Assembly (NCBI GenBank): GCA_963746185.1
Contig: CAVVAE010000004.1
Coordinates: 1-64,000, forward strand
DNA: 64,000 nucleotides
Source: CAVVAE01 sp963746185
Lineage (GTDB): Bacteria; Actinomycetota; Actinomycetes; Propionibacteriales; Nocardioidaceae
Direction of reading: 5' to 3'
The translations under genes and the position numbers were made by a program. The notes below the pieces were generated by a model, which was not told where the DNA came from, made no database searches, and was given only the letters and a program-made list of their open reading frames with translations. Shown piece by piece: positions 16,892-25,503 of this stretch (positions are counted from its first letter, which is position 1; each line of letters starts with the position of its first letter).

Positions 16892-17425
16892 CTAGGACAG
16901 CCCCCTGTGCATGTGGAGCAGGGCGTACGCCGCGATGGACTTCGAGTCGGTGATGGTGCTGTCGTTGATCATGCGCTCGACGTCGGCACGGGTGAACCAG
17001 GCCGACCGCATGTCCTGCTCCCCTGGTTCTCGCTGCGGTGCGCCTTGGGTCAGGTCGGGGGCCAGGAAGACCCTGCACTGCTGGTTCATGGTGCTTGGCG
17101 TGATGTCGAGCGTGCCGAGTGGGATCAGCCCGTTGGCCACAAGCCCGGTCTCTTCTCGCAATTCGCGTGCGGCCAGCGCCGCCGCATCAACGTCGAGCCG
17201 ATGGTCTGCGCTTCCGGAGGGGAACTCCCAACGCCTGCCTGCGACCGGGTACCGGTACTGCTCGACGAGATGCAACCGGTTGCCGTCAGCCGGGATGACC
17301 AGCGCGATGTCGGCGGTGTCTACGACGCCGTAGATGCCGGTGGATCCGTCCGGGCGACGGACCGTGTCTTCCCGGACCGTCATCCATGGGTTGGCGTACA
17401 CCTGTTTGCTGTCGAGAGTTTCCAC
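16892..17425 (-). CDS. Nudix hydrolase (ADP-ribose pyrophosphatase-like)
   Basis: The 177-residue protein shows the second half of the Nudix box clearly, AARELREETGLVANG, preceded by RWEFPSGSADH as in ADP-ribose pyrophosphatases. The first half is altered: two extra residues separate the Gly from the REL helix, and the first Glu of GX5E is not there. The three Glu of REXXEE that bind metal are intact, so activity is likely. I chose GTG 17425; frames upstream have no homology. It is divergent from ddaH. Confidence 0.83.
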   Translation of the reverse strand: METLDSKQVYANPWMTVREDTVRRPDGSTGIYGVVDTADIALVIPADGNRLHLVEQYRYPVAGRRWEFPSGSADHRLDVDAAALAARELREETGLVANGLIPLGTLDITPSTMNQQCRVFLAPDLTQGAPQREPGEQDMRSAWFTRADVERMINDSTITDSKSIAAYALLHMHRGLS

Positions 17426-17485
17426 GTCGATCAGTGTGCACGAAGGCCTGAGCCGACTCTGGGACGCCGGAGCATGCTCTCTCGA

Positions 17486-17491
17486 TAGCCT
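17486..17491 (+). promoter_or_regulatory. -10 element of a probable leaderless promoter
   Basis: TAGCCT is followed by 6 nt and the GTG start of ddaH at 17498. No Shine-Dalgarno sequence is present. The -35 region is poor. Confidence 0.35.
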
Positions 17492-17497
17492 GGACGC

Positions 17498-18262
17498 GTG
17501 AACAAGCGCGCGCTCGTACGCCGTCCGGGTCCGCGTTTGGCCGAGGGCCTGGTCACGCACATGGAGCGTTCAAGCATCGACCTCGACCTGGCGCAACGTC
17601 AGTGGGAGGGGTACGTCGCTGCCCTGCACGACGAGGGCTGGGAGACGATCGAGGTCCCCTCTGCTGATAACTGTCCCGACGCGGTCTTCGTCGAGGACAC
17701 CGTGGTCGTCTACGGCGACCTGGCGGTCATCTCGCGTCCCGGTGCCGACGAGCGCAAGCCCGAGACCGCCGCAGTCGAAGAGCTAATCGCTGGGCTCGGC
17801 TATCGGATCGCGCGCATCCAGAACCCCGGGACCCTCGACGGCGGCGACGTGCTCAAACACGACGGAACCGTGTGGGTCGGTCTTGGCGGCCGCACGAACC
17901 GGGCCGGTCTCGATCAGCTTGCCGCAGCACTGAAGCCGCTTGGCGCGCGGATGGTCGGCGTACCGCTCACCAAGACGCTGCACTTGAAGTCCGCCGTCAC
18001 CGCGCTGCCGGATGGCACAGTCGTCGGCTATCCGCCGCTGATCGACGACCCGACTGCCTGGGAGAGCTTCCTTGACGTCCCGGAGGAGCCGGGCTCGCAC
18101 GTCGTGCTGCTCGACGAACAGACCGTGCTGATGTCCACGAGCGCACCACGCACGGCAGAACTGTTCGACGCCCGCGGGTTGCGGGTCGTGGCGGTCGACC
18201 TGACGGAGTACGAGAAGCTCGAGGGCTGTGTCACCTGCCTGTCGGTGCGGCTGCGTGGCTGA
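17498..18262 (+). CDS. ddaH: dimethylarginine dimethylaminohydrolase
   Basis: This 254-residue enzyme of the amidinotransferase superfamily hydrolyses dimethylarginine (or arginine-like guanidines) to citrulline and an amine. Substrate-binding blocks PDAVFVEDTVVV and NPGTLDGGDVL are present. The catalytic His is in KTLHLKSAVTALPDG and the nucleophile Cys is in EGCVTCLSVRL at the C-terminus. Length is typical. It stands alone after a Nudix gene on the other strand, so context does not refine the substrate. Confidence 0.9.
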   Translation: MNKRALVRRPGPRLAEGLVTHMERSSIDLDLAQRQWEGYVAALHDEGWETIEVPSADNCPDAVFVEDTVVVYGDLAVISRPGADERKPETAAVEELIAGLGYRIARIQNPGTLDGGDVLKHDGTVWVGLGGRTNRAGLDQLAAALKPLGARMVGVPLTKTLHLKSAVTALPDGTVVGYPPLIDDPTAWESFLDVPEEPGSHVVLLDEQTVLMSTSAPRTAELFDARGLRVVAVDLTEYEKLEGCVTCLSVRLRG

Positions 18263-18271
18263 CCACGGCAC

Positions 18272-19216
18272 TCACCGGCCGGCAGCCTTGAGCACCCGCA
18301 GCGCGGTGAGCGTGAGCATGGGGCTCGGCCGACTGGGCTGACCCCAGTCGACGACGTCCGGGCTCACCCGGCTGGTCGGCGGCCGCCACCACCGCGCTTG
18401 CGGCTTCCAGCGGCCATCGGGCAAACGTTGCGCCTCAAGGTGGTCGAGCGCGTCCGCGGCCCGGGCGTCTGTGGCATGGTCCGTCGCCGCGAGAAAGGTG
18501 AGGCCGGACAGCACGTCATAGTGCCAGTACGACGGGAACACGATCTTCATCCAGCGCGGGTGAATCGGTTCGCCGGTGCCGGAGCGTCGAAACACCCGGT
18601 GTTCGAGGAACAGCTCGGCGGTCCGGCTTGCAGCGGCGCGGGCTTCCTCGTGACCGGTTGCCTCGGCGTACTCGTGGAGCCCCCACGCAGTGCGGTGTGA
18701 CTCATGGAACGACGAACGGTGGCCGCCGGCTTTGGTGCTGCAGTTCCAGCCGCCGTCCGGCCATTGCCAGGAGAGGATCGCCTCCGCCAAACGCTGCGTA
18801 CGGGGGTCGTCAGCGAGCCCAAGCCGGCAACACGCGCCGAGGGCGTTGCCGTGGATACTCGCGTGCGCCCGCGGTAGCCCGTCAACCTCCCGGCCGACGT
18901 GGCGGAGGTTGGCGCTGATCCACGCCAGTACGCACTCAGCCGCGGCCGCCACCCGTGCGTCGTCCGCTGGCGCGTCGAGCTCGGCCAGCGCCACCAGCCG
19001 CCAGTGCGCACCCGTCCACTTGCGGTACGGGTCGTCGCCAAACCCGCCGTCCTTCTCCTGACCAGACAGCAGCGCCGTCACCGCCGGCCCGGTGACTATC
19101 TGCGCGCGGTCCGCGTCGGAGGACTCACGCAGCAGGTCCCGCCGAGCCAGGTGTCGGATGGCCGGCTCATCACAGCCGAGCAGCCACTCCACCGCATCCG
19201 CGGTTCGCTCGTCCAT
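18272..19216 (-). CDS. prenyltransferase/squalene-cyclase-like alpha-toroid protein
   Basis: The 314-residue protein is made of repeated helix pairs with QW-like motifs (EKDGGFGDDPYRKW, WQWPDGGWNC, RLPDGRWKPQARWW), the hallmark of the alpha/alpha toroid shared by terpene cyclases and prenyltransferases. It has no DXDD or DCTAE acid motif and is half the length of squalene-hopene cyclase, so cyclase activity is doubtful. ATG 19216 was chosen as the first Met of the conserved region (MDERTADAVEWLL). The function is unknown. Confidence 0.75.
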   Translation of the reverse strand: MDERTADAVEWLLGCDEPAIRHLARRDLLRESSDADRAQIVTGPAVTALLSGQEKDGGFGDDPYRKWTGAHWRLVALAELDAPADDARVAAAAECVLAWISANLRHVGREVDGLPRAHASIHGNALGACCRLGLADDPRTQRLAEAILSWQWPDGGWNCSTKAGGHRSSFHESHRTAWGLHEYAEATGHEEARAAASRTAELFLEHRVFRRSGTGEPIHPRWMKIVFPSYWHYDVLSGLTFLAATDHATDARAADALDHLEAQRLPDGRWKPQARWWRPPTSRVSPDVVDWGQPSRPSPMLTLTALRVLKAAGR

Positions 19217-19298
19217 ACGGGCCAGCATCCCAGGTCGGGTTGCTGCCGGCAGCCGCTCGCGACCGTCAGCTGACTGACGACGAGCCGATGTCACTGGC

Positions 19299-20054
19299 TC
19301 ACGCGTCGGACTTCGCCTCGATCGCGTCAAGGTCGCGAACAGCGAAGCGGTGGTGCTCCCACTCCTCCTCGAGGATCACATGCAGGCACGAGAGCGTCGT
19401 CTCCGGCTCGTCGGGGTTGTGCGGGTTCTTGCGCGTCGTGGCCAGCTCGTCCGGTGTAACGGTGGCGAGGAAGTCACGCACCATCGCGACGCGTCCGTCC
19501 CGGGCCTCGAGCACCTCGGCGTACGACGGTGTCTCCGTCGTGAACACCGATGTGTCCAAGCCGTCCTCCTCGCTGCCGGCGTCCCTCAGACCGAGCGGGT
19601 GGAACGGCTGTTCGAGCTCGAAGATCCCCCCGCGCAGCCAGACGTCCGTGGCCAGGACCAGGTGCCGCAGCGTCTGCGCGAACGACCACTCACCGCTCAT
19701 TGAGACGTCGACCGTGCCAGCCGGCATCGCTGCAGCGCGCTCGAGCGTTGTCGCCCAGGTGCGCTCGACCTTGGCCCACGCCGCGCGCAGCCCATCAGGA
19801 TCTCCGGCGCGCCGGTCGGCGCGGCCGGGAAATCGGTGGTCGAGCTCAGCCTCGACGAACGCGATCACGTCGACGCCGTTGACGCGGTAGAACTCGCCGT
19901 GGACGAGCCACGGCGCGTCGATGTCTGCCTTGGACACTTCGACCCCGCGCATCACGACGCCGGACAGGTCAGTCTCGACGAACCGGGCGCCACGCAAGTC
20001 TGCGCCGACGAACTCCGCTCCCTGCAGGTCGTCGGACTGGGTGAAGGTTGCCAT
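19299..20054 (-). CDS. pentapeptide-repeat plus DinB-fold protein
   Basis: The 251-residue protein starts with a few pentapeptide repeats of A(D/N)LxG type (DLQGAEFVGADLRGARFVET, residues about 9-45). The rest is a DinB/YfiT four-helix bundle: AFVEAELDHRFPGRADR with Trp-rich helices, SFAQTLRHLVLATDVWL with its His, and a third metal-ligand candidate in LHVILEEEWEHHRF. DinB-fold enzymes often use mycothiol or bacillithiol and bind metal. ATG 20054 sits in a poor but acceptable context. Confidence 0.8.
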   Translation of the reverse strand: MATFTQSDDLQGAEFVGADLRGARFVETDLSGVVMRGVEVSKADIDAPWLVHGEFYRVNGVDVIAFVEAELDHRFPGRADRRAGDPDGLRAAWAKVERTWATTLERAAAMPAGTVDVSMSGEWSFAQTLRHLVLATDVWLRGGIFELEQPFHPLGLRDAGSEEDGLDTSVFTTETPSYAEVLEARDGRVAMVRDFLATVTPDELATTRKNPHNPDEPETTLSCLHVILEEEWEHHRFAVRDLDAIEAKSDA

Positions 20055-20173
20055 GACTTCTCCTTGTCGAGCGCCCTGTTGCCGACGGGCAGGTTGGACC
20101 GTTCGGGCGAGCGTAACTGGCCGGCCCGACAATCACTGGGCCAACCGCACCGCGGGAGTCCGCGCCACTGGAA

Positions 20174-21292
20174 TCAGGACACCGACGACCCGTCGACCGC
20201 CGGCGACCCTACCGCCGTCCGGCTGAGGATGAGAACCGCCCGGTCGTCGTCGCCGCTCTCGACCTGCGCGATGATCCGGCGCGCTGCACCTCCGAAGCCT
20301 TTTCCGATGGCATCGAGTGCGGCGCGCTGCAACCATGCGATGCCGGCGTCGATGTGGCTGCCTCGCGCCTCCACGATGCCGTCGGTGTAGAACAGCAGCG
20401 CCTCGCCCGGGAGCAGTCGGCCTTCGCTGACGTGCAGCTCGGGGGCGCGGAGCACGCCGAGGGCTGTACCGCGGGCGTTGTCGATGACCCATTCCCGCGA
20501 AGGCAGGTCCCAGCGCAGTGCCGGCGGGTGGCCGGCGCTGGTGATCTGATAGTTGCCGTCCTCGAGGTCGACCAGCAGGTGCACCGCGGTTGCGAACGCC
20601 TCGTCGTCTCCTTGCCGGATGAGGAAGTCGTTGGCCGCACGGAACAGCTCGCGCGGCGGCAGTGCACCAATCAGCCCACCGAGGGCGCCGGCGAGCTGAA
20701 GGGCTGCTGGTCCCGCACCGGTGCCCTTCCCGCAGACGTCGACAAGGATCACCTCGAGCTGCTTTCGGTCCTCGCTCAGGTCAGCCACCAGGAAGTCCCC
20801 GGCGTAGGTGACGCCCTGGGAGGCGATCATCGCGCTCTGGGAGCTCCACCCCTGGGGCAGCGGTGGGATCTTGCCCTGCGCCTGCAGCCTGTCTCGCAGG
20901 TCCGTGAGAAACGCTTCGCTCAGCATCGCAGGCAACCCGCTTCGCTGGCGGGCTGCCATCCCCAGCACGAGCAACACGGCGACCACGAACACCGCCACCG
21001 CGGTCGCCCGCGACCCGGTCATCGGCCCGGTGATCGCCACGGCGGCCACCCCGGCGATGGCGTTCACGACACTCACCAACACCAGCGGCCGGAACCGGAG
21101 CAGCATCATTGCCATCAGCAGCCAGACGAAGTACACGGCCAACGGCATCCACTCCGGAGCGGTGACCGAGACGACGAACGAGGCGGCGATGATCGCGAGC
21201 ATGATCAGGGCGACCTGGTTCTGGCTCTTCGAGGTCCCGCTCCGCCACGCGGCGACTCGCCCGTGCAGGTAGCCAGCCGCGCGGTTACCCAT
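20174..21292 (-). CDS. membrane PP2C-type (SpoIIE) serine phosphatase
   Basis: The 372-residue protein has four predicted membrane helices (about residues 26-110), a short linker and a C-terminal SpoIIE/PP2C domain. The domain shows VTYAGDFLVADLS with the metal Asp, VILVDVCGKGTGAG with the second Asp, TSAGHPPALRW, LLFYTDGIVEA and DDDRAVLIL. Such phosphatases act on anti-anti-sigma proteins in stress and cyclic-nucleotide signalling. No partner (STAS or RsbW-like kinase) is adjacent. Motif VTYAGDF replaces the more usual VGGDFYD, so activity may differ. Confidence 0.87.
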   Translation of the reverse strand: MGNRAAGYLHGRVAAWRSGTSKSQNQVALIMLAIIAASFVVSVTAPEWMPLAVYFVWLLMAMMLLRFRPLVLVSVVNAIAGVAAVAITGPMTGSRATAVAVFVVAVLLVLGMAARQRSGLPAMLSEAFLTDLRDRLQAQGKIPPLPQGWSSQSAMIASQGVTYAGDFLVADLSEDRKQLEVILVDVCGKGTGAGPAALQLAGALGGLIGALPPRELFRAANDFLIRQGDDEAFATAVHLLVDLEDGNYQITSAGHPPALRWDLPSREWVIDNARGTALGVLRAPELHVSEGRLLPGEALLFYTDGIVEARGSHIDAGIAWLQRAALDAIGKGFGGAARRIIAQVESGDDDRAVLILSRTAVGSPAVDGSSVS

Positions 21293-21452
21293 TCCGCAAG
21301 ACTAACCGGACAGCGGCTGCTGGCGAGGTGGAAAGACGCGTCGCCCTGACAGCAGTGGCTCCTTCGCCGTCAACGTCGGGGACCGGAGCCGGCATACGAC
21401 TCGCAGCGCAGCGTGACGCCAGCCATCCGTCGGCGTCCAGTGGGAGAACGAG

Positions 21453-22148
21453 TCAATCTACTGCCGATGTGGACTGGCTACTCACGCGTTCGGCGAACCA
21501 GTCCGATAGGTGCCCGGTCAGCGCTGGGTCGCCGGAGGCGGCAAGCGAACCGTCAGAAAGGGCTTCACGCCACTGGAGGGTGCCACGTGCGAGTGCGAGA
21601 AAGATGGGTGCCGGCGCGTCGACATAGACGTAGCGGGATTCGTCGAGCAGCGGGTCGTCGAAGCAGGCGTACGGGGGCTGGTCTCGCTCAAGGACGAGCC
21701 AGGCCCGAGTTTCACGCTGGTGGCGCATTCGGAACTCGATGACTGTTCGCCGAGAAGGCAGTCGCGCCGCATCGGTACGACGGGTCAGCCACGCCAGCAC
21801 GATGTCCGGGTCCTGCTCGGCCGCCTCGGGATCGTCGGGTAGCCAAGTCGCTGCCCAGTCGCGCAGCGACGCGATGGTGGGAACAAGGCCCCGACCGAAC
21901 GTGGTGAGCTGGTAGGGATCCTCCTTGCCCCGACGGTCGGTACGCGTGACGAGGCCCATGGCCTCCAATCTGCGGAGTCTGTCTGCGAGAACCGAACGCG
22001 AGATGCGGCCCGGCAGCCCCGTAACCAGCGCATTGAACCCCTGCGGACCGAACTGGGCGAGGTCGGCGATTATCAGCAGACTCCAACGATCGCCGAGGTA
22101 CTCGACCGCCTTAGTAAAGGAACAGTAGTCGTCTTCACCGGGCCTCAT
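21453..22148 (-). CDS. HxlR-type transcriptional regulator
   Basis: The 231-residue protein opens with an HxlR winged helix (CSFTKAVEYLGDRWSLLIIA, RISRSVLADRLRRLEAMGLV, then a wing at RRGKEDPYQLT). HxlR proteins usually end near residue 120; this one has a C-terminal domain of about 100 residues resembling the ligand-binding sterol-carrier-type extension of some actinobacterial regulators. It is divergent from the alpha/beta hydrolase with 86 bp between starts, so it probably controls itself and that gene. Confidence 0.88.
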   Translation of the reverse strand: MRPGEDDYCSFTKAVEYLGDRWSLLIIADLAQFGPQGFNALVTGLPGRISRSVLADRLRRLEAMGLVTRTDRRGKEDPYQLTTFGRGLVPTIASLRDWAATWLPDDPEAAEQDPDIVLAWLTRRTDAARLPSRRTVIEFRMRHQRETRAWLVLERDQPPYACFDDPLLDESRYVYVDAPAPIFLALARGTLQWREALSDGSLAASGDPALTGHLSDWFAERVSSQSTSAVD

Positions 22149-22234
22149 AACGGCCAGTGTTGCACTGCGTCCGCGCTCGCACAGGTTCTGAGAACGAACT
22201 GGTGGCTACCGCGGCGACCGGTCACTGTAGGCCC

Positions 22235-23188
22235 ATGAATGCGACGTCACGATCGCGAGCGCCTTCAGGGACCGGGGCGCACAGCGCGGAGATCATCGAC
22301 ACCTACGAACGGATGCTGCGGACCACCGCGGTACGCCGCCGGTACCTCACCTTGCCCAGAGGCGACCAAATCCACGTGTTCGAGGCCGGAAACGGTCCGT
22401 CGGCGGTTTTCCTGCACGGGATGAACACCTCGTCGCTGAGCTGGATGCCTCTGCTGCCGCACCTGGGCGAGATCAAAATGGTCGCGGTCGACCGGGCCGG
22501 GCGAGGCCTCAGCGACCCTTGGCCACGCATCCCCGCCGCCGGCGTACGGTCGGCGGCGGTCAGTTTCGTAGACCAAGTCCTCAACGAGTTGGGACTCCAG
22601 CGGACCGTCCTGGTCGGTCAGTCCGGCGGCGGGATTTGGGCACTCTGGTATGCACTGGCCCACCCTGAGCGGGTCAGCGGACTGGTGCTGCTTGGGTCCA
22701 CCCCACTCCTGCCCGGCACCCGAGTACCTACTCCACTCAGGATTGCCGCGACCCCTATTATCGGCGACCTGCTGACCCGTCTGGTCAAGCCAACCCCGAA
22801 GGCCCTGGTCCGGATGCTGTCCTCCGTGGGTGAGGGCGAGACGATCCAGAGGTATCCCGACCTCCTCGAAGCGCTGGTCGTCGGTGGCAACGATCCGGTC
22901 GCTGCCACGGCCGACCGTGACGAGCTGCACGCCGTCATCAGCGCCTTCGGGTACCGGCGTTCGATGCGCTTCCGTGCCGAGGAGCTGCGGACGGTCAACC
23001 GCCCGACACTCCTGATCTGGGGCGATCGTGACTCCGTGGGCTCGACCGCAATCGCCAGGAACGCGGCTCAGCTGATCCCGGACGCACATCTCGAGGTGCT
23101 CCCCGTCGGTCATGTGCCGCAGCTCGGCTGCCCAGAGCGCACCGCAGACCTCGTATCCACGTTCGTCCGACGCGTGGCGGACACGTGA
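22235..23188 (+). CDS. alpha/beta hydrolase
   Basis: The 317-residue hydrolase shows the oxyanion region FLHGMNTSSLSW, the strand-4 motif VDRAGRGLSDPW, nucleophile Ser in LVGQSGGGIWALW, the acid in LLIWGDRDSVG and the His in PVGHVPQL. All triad positions are present. The substrate is unknown. ATG 22235 was taken in preference to an earlier in-frame codon at 22157, which would overlap the promoter region shared with the HxlR gene. Confidence 0.87.
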   Translation: MNATSRSRAPSGTGAHSAEIIDTYERMLRTTAVRRRYLTLPRGDQIHVFEAGNGPSAVFLHGMNTSSLSWMPLLPHLGEIKMVAVDRAGRGLSDPWPRIPAAGVRSAAVSFVDQVLNELGLQRTVLVGQSGGGIWALWYALAHPERVSGLVLLGSTPLLPGTRVPTPLRIAATPIIGDLLTRLVKPTPKALVRMLSSVGEGETIQRYPDLLEALVVGGNDPVAATADRDELHAVISAFGYRRSMRFRAEELRTVNRPTLLIWGDRDSVGSTAIARNAAQLIPDAHLEVLPVGHVPQLGCPERTADLVSTFVRRVADT

Positions 23189-23254
23189 GCCCGCCCGCGC
23201 AGCGGAAGCATGACCTCAAGGTCTGACACACCTGGTATCGAGGAGTGAGAGCAC

Positions 23255-24184
23255 ATGGAACACAGCGCACGCAGACCACTGCCCCACCTATCCGGGCGTC
23301 CAGTCGTGACCGACGGTGGCCTCGAAACCGACCTGATCTATCACCACGGGGCCGACCTGCCGGACTTCGCAGCGTTTCCGCTGGTCGACGACGAAGGCGG
23401 CCGAGAGCTGCTGATGCGTTACTACCGAAAGTACGTTGACGTCGCCACCAGGGCGGGCGCGGGCCTTCTGCTGGAGACACCAACATGGCGTGCAAGTGGC
23501 GACTGGGGTGACCGTCTCGGTTACTCCGCCGCTGAACTTCGCCGGGTCAACCACGATGCGGTGGCGCTTCTGAACCAGATCCGGGATGAAACCGGGTTCG
23601 ACTCGATGCTCGTCAGCGGCTGCCTCGGCCCTCGCGGGGACGGCTACGTGGCCGGCGAAGTCGTCGATCCGGACGCAGCGGAGGCGTACCACTCACGACA
23701 GATCGAGGCCTTCGCCGAAGCCGGCGCCGACCTGGTCACGGTACTCACACTGACCGGGACCGGGGAGGCGGTAGGAATCGTCCGTGCTGCACGTGCGGCC
23801 GAGTTGCCGGTCGCGGTGTCGTTCACGGTCGAGCAGGACGGCCGGCTGCCAGACGGCACTACTCTTTCCGAAGCGGTCACCGAGGTCGACGCCGAGGCAC
23901 CGCCCGACTACTTCATGGTCAACTGCGCCCATCCCACCCACATTGCGCCGGCGCTCACGGCCGCCGGCGACTGGCGCTCCCGCATCGTCGGACTCCGCAC
24001 GAACGCATCGGTCCGCAGCCATGAGGAGCTCGACGCCGCAACCGAGCTGGACGAGGGCGATCCCATCGAACTCGCCCGTGCACAAGAGGCACTGCGCCCA
24101 CTCCTGCCGAGTCTCGCCTTGGTCGGCGGATGCTGCGGTACTGACGAACGCCACGTCGCCGCGATGTGGGCTGTCAGCAACTGA
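23255..24184 (+). CDS. mmuM: homocysteine S-methyltransferase
   Basis: The 309-residue protein belongs to the homocysteine S-methyltransferase family, which makes methionine from homocysteine and S-methylmethionine or SAM. Zinc ligands are visible: Cys in FMVNCAHP and the pair in LVGGCCGTD. The N-terminal VVTDGGLETDLI and the GPRGDGY segment are characteristic. It stands alone. GGAGTGAGAG is about 6 nt upstream of ATG 23255, a good ribosome site. Confidence 0.88.
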   Translation: MEHSARRPLPHLSGRPVVTDGGLETDLIYHHGADLPDFAAFPLVDDEGGRELLMRYYRKYVDVATRAGAGLLLETPTWRASGDWGDRLGYSAAELRRVNHDAVALLNQIRDETGFDSMLVSGCLGPRGDGYVAGEVVDPDAAEAYHSRQIEAFAEAGADLVTVLTLTGTGEAVGIVRAARAAELPVAVSFTVEQDGRLPDGTTLSEAVTEVDAEAPPDYFMVNCAHPTHIAPALTAAGDWRSRIVGLRTNASVRSHEELDAATELDEGDPIELARAQEALRPLLPSLALVGGCCGTDERHVAAMWAVSN

Positions 24185-24499
24185 GGTCGAGGGAATCACC
24201 GTGTGGATCACGGCATGTGCGGACGTCGGGGTCGCTTCAGGTTGGCCCGCTACCGGTGTGTCATAGAGGACCGTCGCACGGGACCTCGTGGGTGACGAGG
24301 TTCTCCGCGGATTAGCGGCCCATGCCTCTCAGTCACGGCACGATCTTGGTGCACGTCATGCTCAGACCGCCGGATTGAAGCGATCGCAACGTCCTGACAT
24401 CGGCATGTCCGCGCGGATTTGGGGCATGAGCGGAACGCGGCAGTGAGTACGTTCGGATGGTCGGCGATGAGTGAGTGATCAGACCGGTCACTAGTCGAC
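24185..24499. other. intergenic region with a weak hairpin
   Basis: These 315 bp hold no supported gene. ACCTCGT (24283-24289) and ACGAGGT (24295-24301) form a 7-bp perfect stem with a 5-nt loop followed by TCTC, possibly the mmuM terminator. Base composition is slightly less GC-biased than the neighbours. Confidence 0.35.
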
Positions 24500-25054
24500 C
24501 TACGCCTGTTCTTGGATCAGCTCGTACTTTTCGACGCCTATGAGTTTCAGCGTCCAGTCCGGTAGCTTCCCGATGAACGCGGACGCAGCGCTGTCAGGTG
24601 CTGACTTTGGCGAGATTCGCTGCGCGTACCCGGCGGCATAGGCGGCAAGCCGTCTGCGCTGCCTGGAATCATTGAACTCCAGGATCGCATCGGTCAGCAG
24701 CCAGTCCATCATCGAAATGGCGATCTCGATTCCATGGGTCTTCCGCTCGGCTTCGTTCAGGACGTACGCCTGCGTCCGGAACAGCTGCTGGCCTACGGCA
24801 GGTCCGTAGATCCTCCATAACCGTCGGTTCAGGTACCCGAGCGGTTGGACCGTCGGGTCACCACGAAGGACAGCCAGAGCCGCGAGGCCGGCACTCCGCT
24901 TTTGCGTGCCGCCTTCCATGTCGGCGAACGCGGAAACAATCAGGTCGACGCTGCGCTGTCGGTGAGCAACCAGGACAGTAAAGTACGCTCCGGCGGCAGC
25001 CGCGACGATCGCGACTGAGCCGGCTATCACCGCAGCCGTCACTACACCAGACAC
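24500..25054 (-). CDS. membrane-anchored protein of unknown function
   Basis: The 184-residue protein begins with one long hydrophobic segment (VVTAAVIAGSVAIVAAAAGA, about residues 4-28), then a soluble helical domain with WRIYGPAVGQQLFRTQAYVL and ISMMDWLLTDAILEFNDS. I recognise no family. It lies alone between mmuM and tRNA-Asn, and codons are somewhat less GC3-rich than those of neighbours. It could be an acquired gene next to the tRNA. Confidence 0.55.
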   Translation of the reverse strand: MSGVVTAAVIAGSVAIVAAAAGAYFTVLVAHRQRSVDLIVSAFADMEGGTQKRSAGLAALAVLRGDPTVQPLGYLNRRLWRIYGPAVGQQLFRTQAYVLNEAERKTHGIEIAISMMDWLLTDAILEFNDSRQRRRLAAYAAGYAQRISPKSAPDSAASAFIGKLPDWTLKLIGVEKYELIQEQA

Positions 25055-25322
25055 ACCTCCATCGTTCTCCTCCCGTCAATATCTGCGTGCGTGAGCGCGG
25101 ATGGCGAAGCAGGCTCCGCAGCTAGTTGGCAAAAGGATCGGTGGAGGCGTCGCGTATCTTCGCGGCGTAGCTTGCTGCCTGGGCTGGCCAGCACCCCGAC
25201 CCACACACGCTCATCGGCATGAGTGGAAACATTCGCGCTCAGATCATCGGGAGCTCGAATTGCACGATGCGTGACGCGGCCACGCCGGCAGGGTGAAAAC
25301 GCTGGCTGATCTGCGGAAATGC

Positions 25323-25398
25323 TGGCTCCCGCGACTGGACTCGAACCAGTAACCTGCCGGTTAACAGCCGGCTGCTCTGCCAATTGAGCTACGCGGGA
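25323..25398 (-). tRNA. tRNA-Asn (anticodon GTT)
   Basis: On the minus strand the cloverleaf is complete: acceptor TCCCGCG/CGCGGGA, D-arm GCTC...GAGC, anticodon loop CTGTTAA giving GTT, T-arm ACTGG-TTCGAGT-CCAGT, discriminator G and encoded CCA (25323-25325). An open frame through it gives the familiar VTGSSPV artefact, which I do not call. Confidence 0.96.
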
Positions 25399-25503
25399 AA
25401 GCGCTCGGAAGGCCGAGCAACGCCTGCATAGGTTAGCAACATCGCCTTCGTACGTCGAAACGCGTCCAACCCTGCCGCGAAGCCAACGTAGCCGCCCAGC
25501 TTG

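Noticed and set aside
18272..19216. Squalene-hopene cyclase
   Set aside because: Toroid repeats are present but the protein is half length and lacks the DXDD catalytic motif.
25042..25383. Minus-strand frame reading VNRQVTGSSPVAG
   Set aside because: This is the familiar false protein from translating a tRNA (here tRNA-Asn).
24500..25398. Prophage or integrative element at tRNA-Asn
   Set aside because: No integrase, excisionase or repeated tRNA end could be found; only a single orphan gene.
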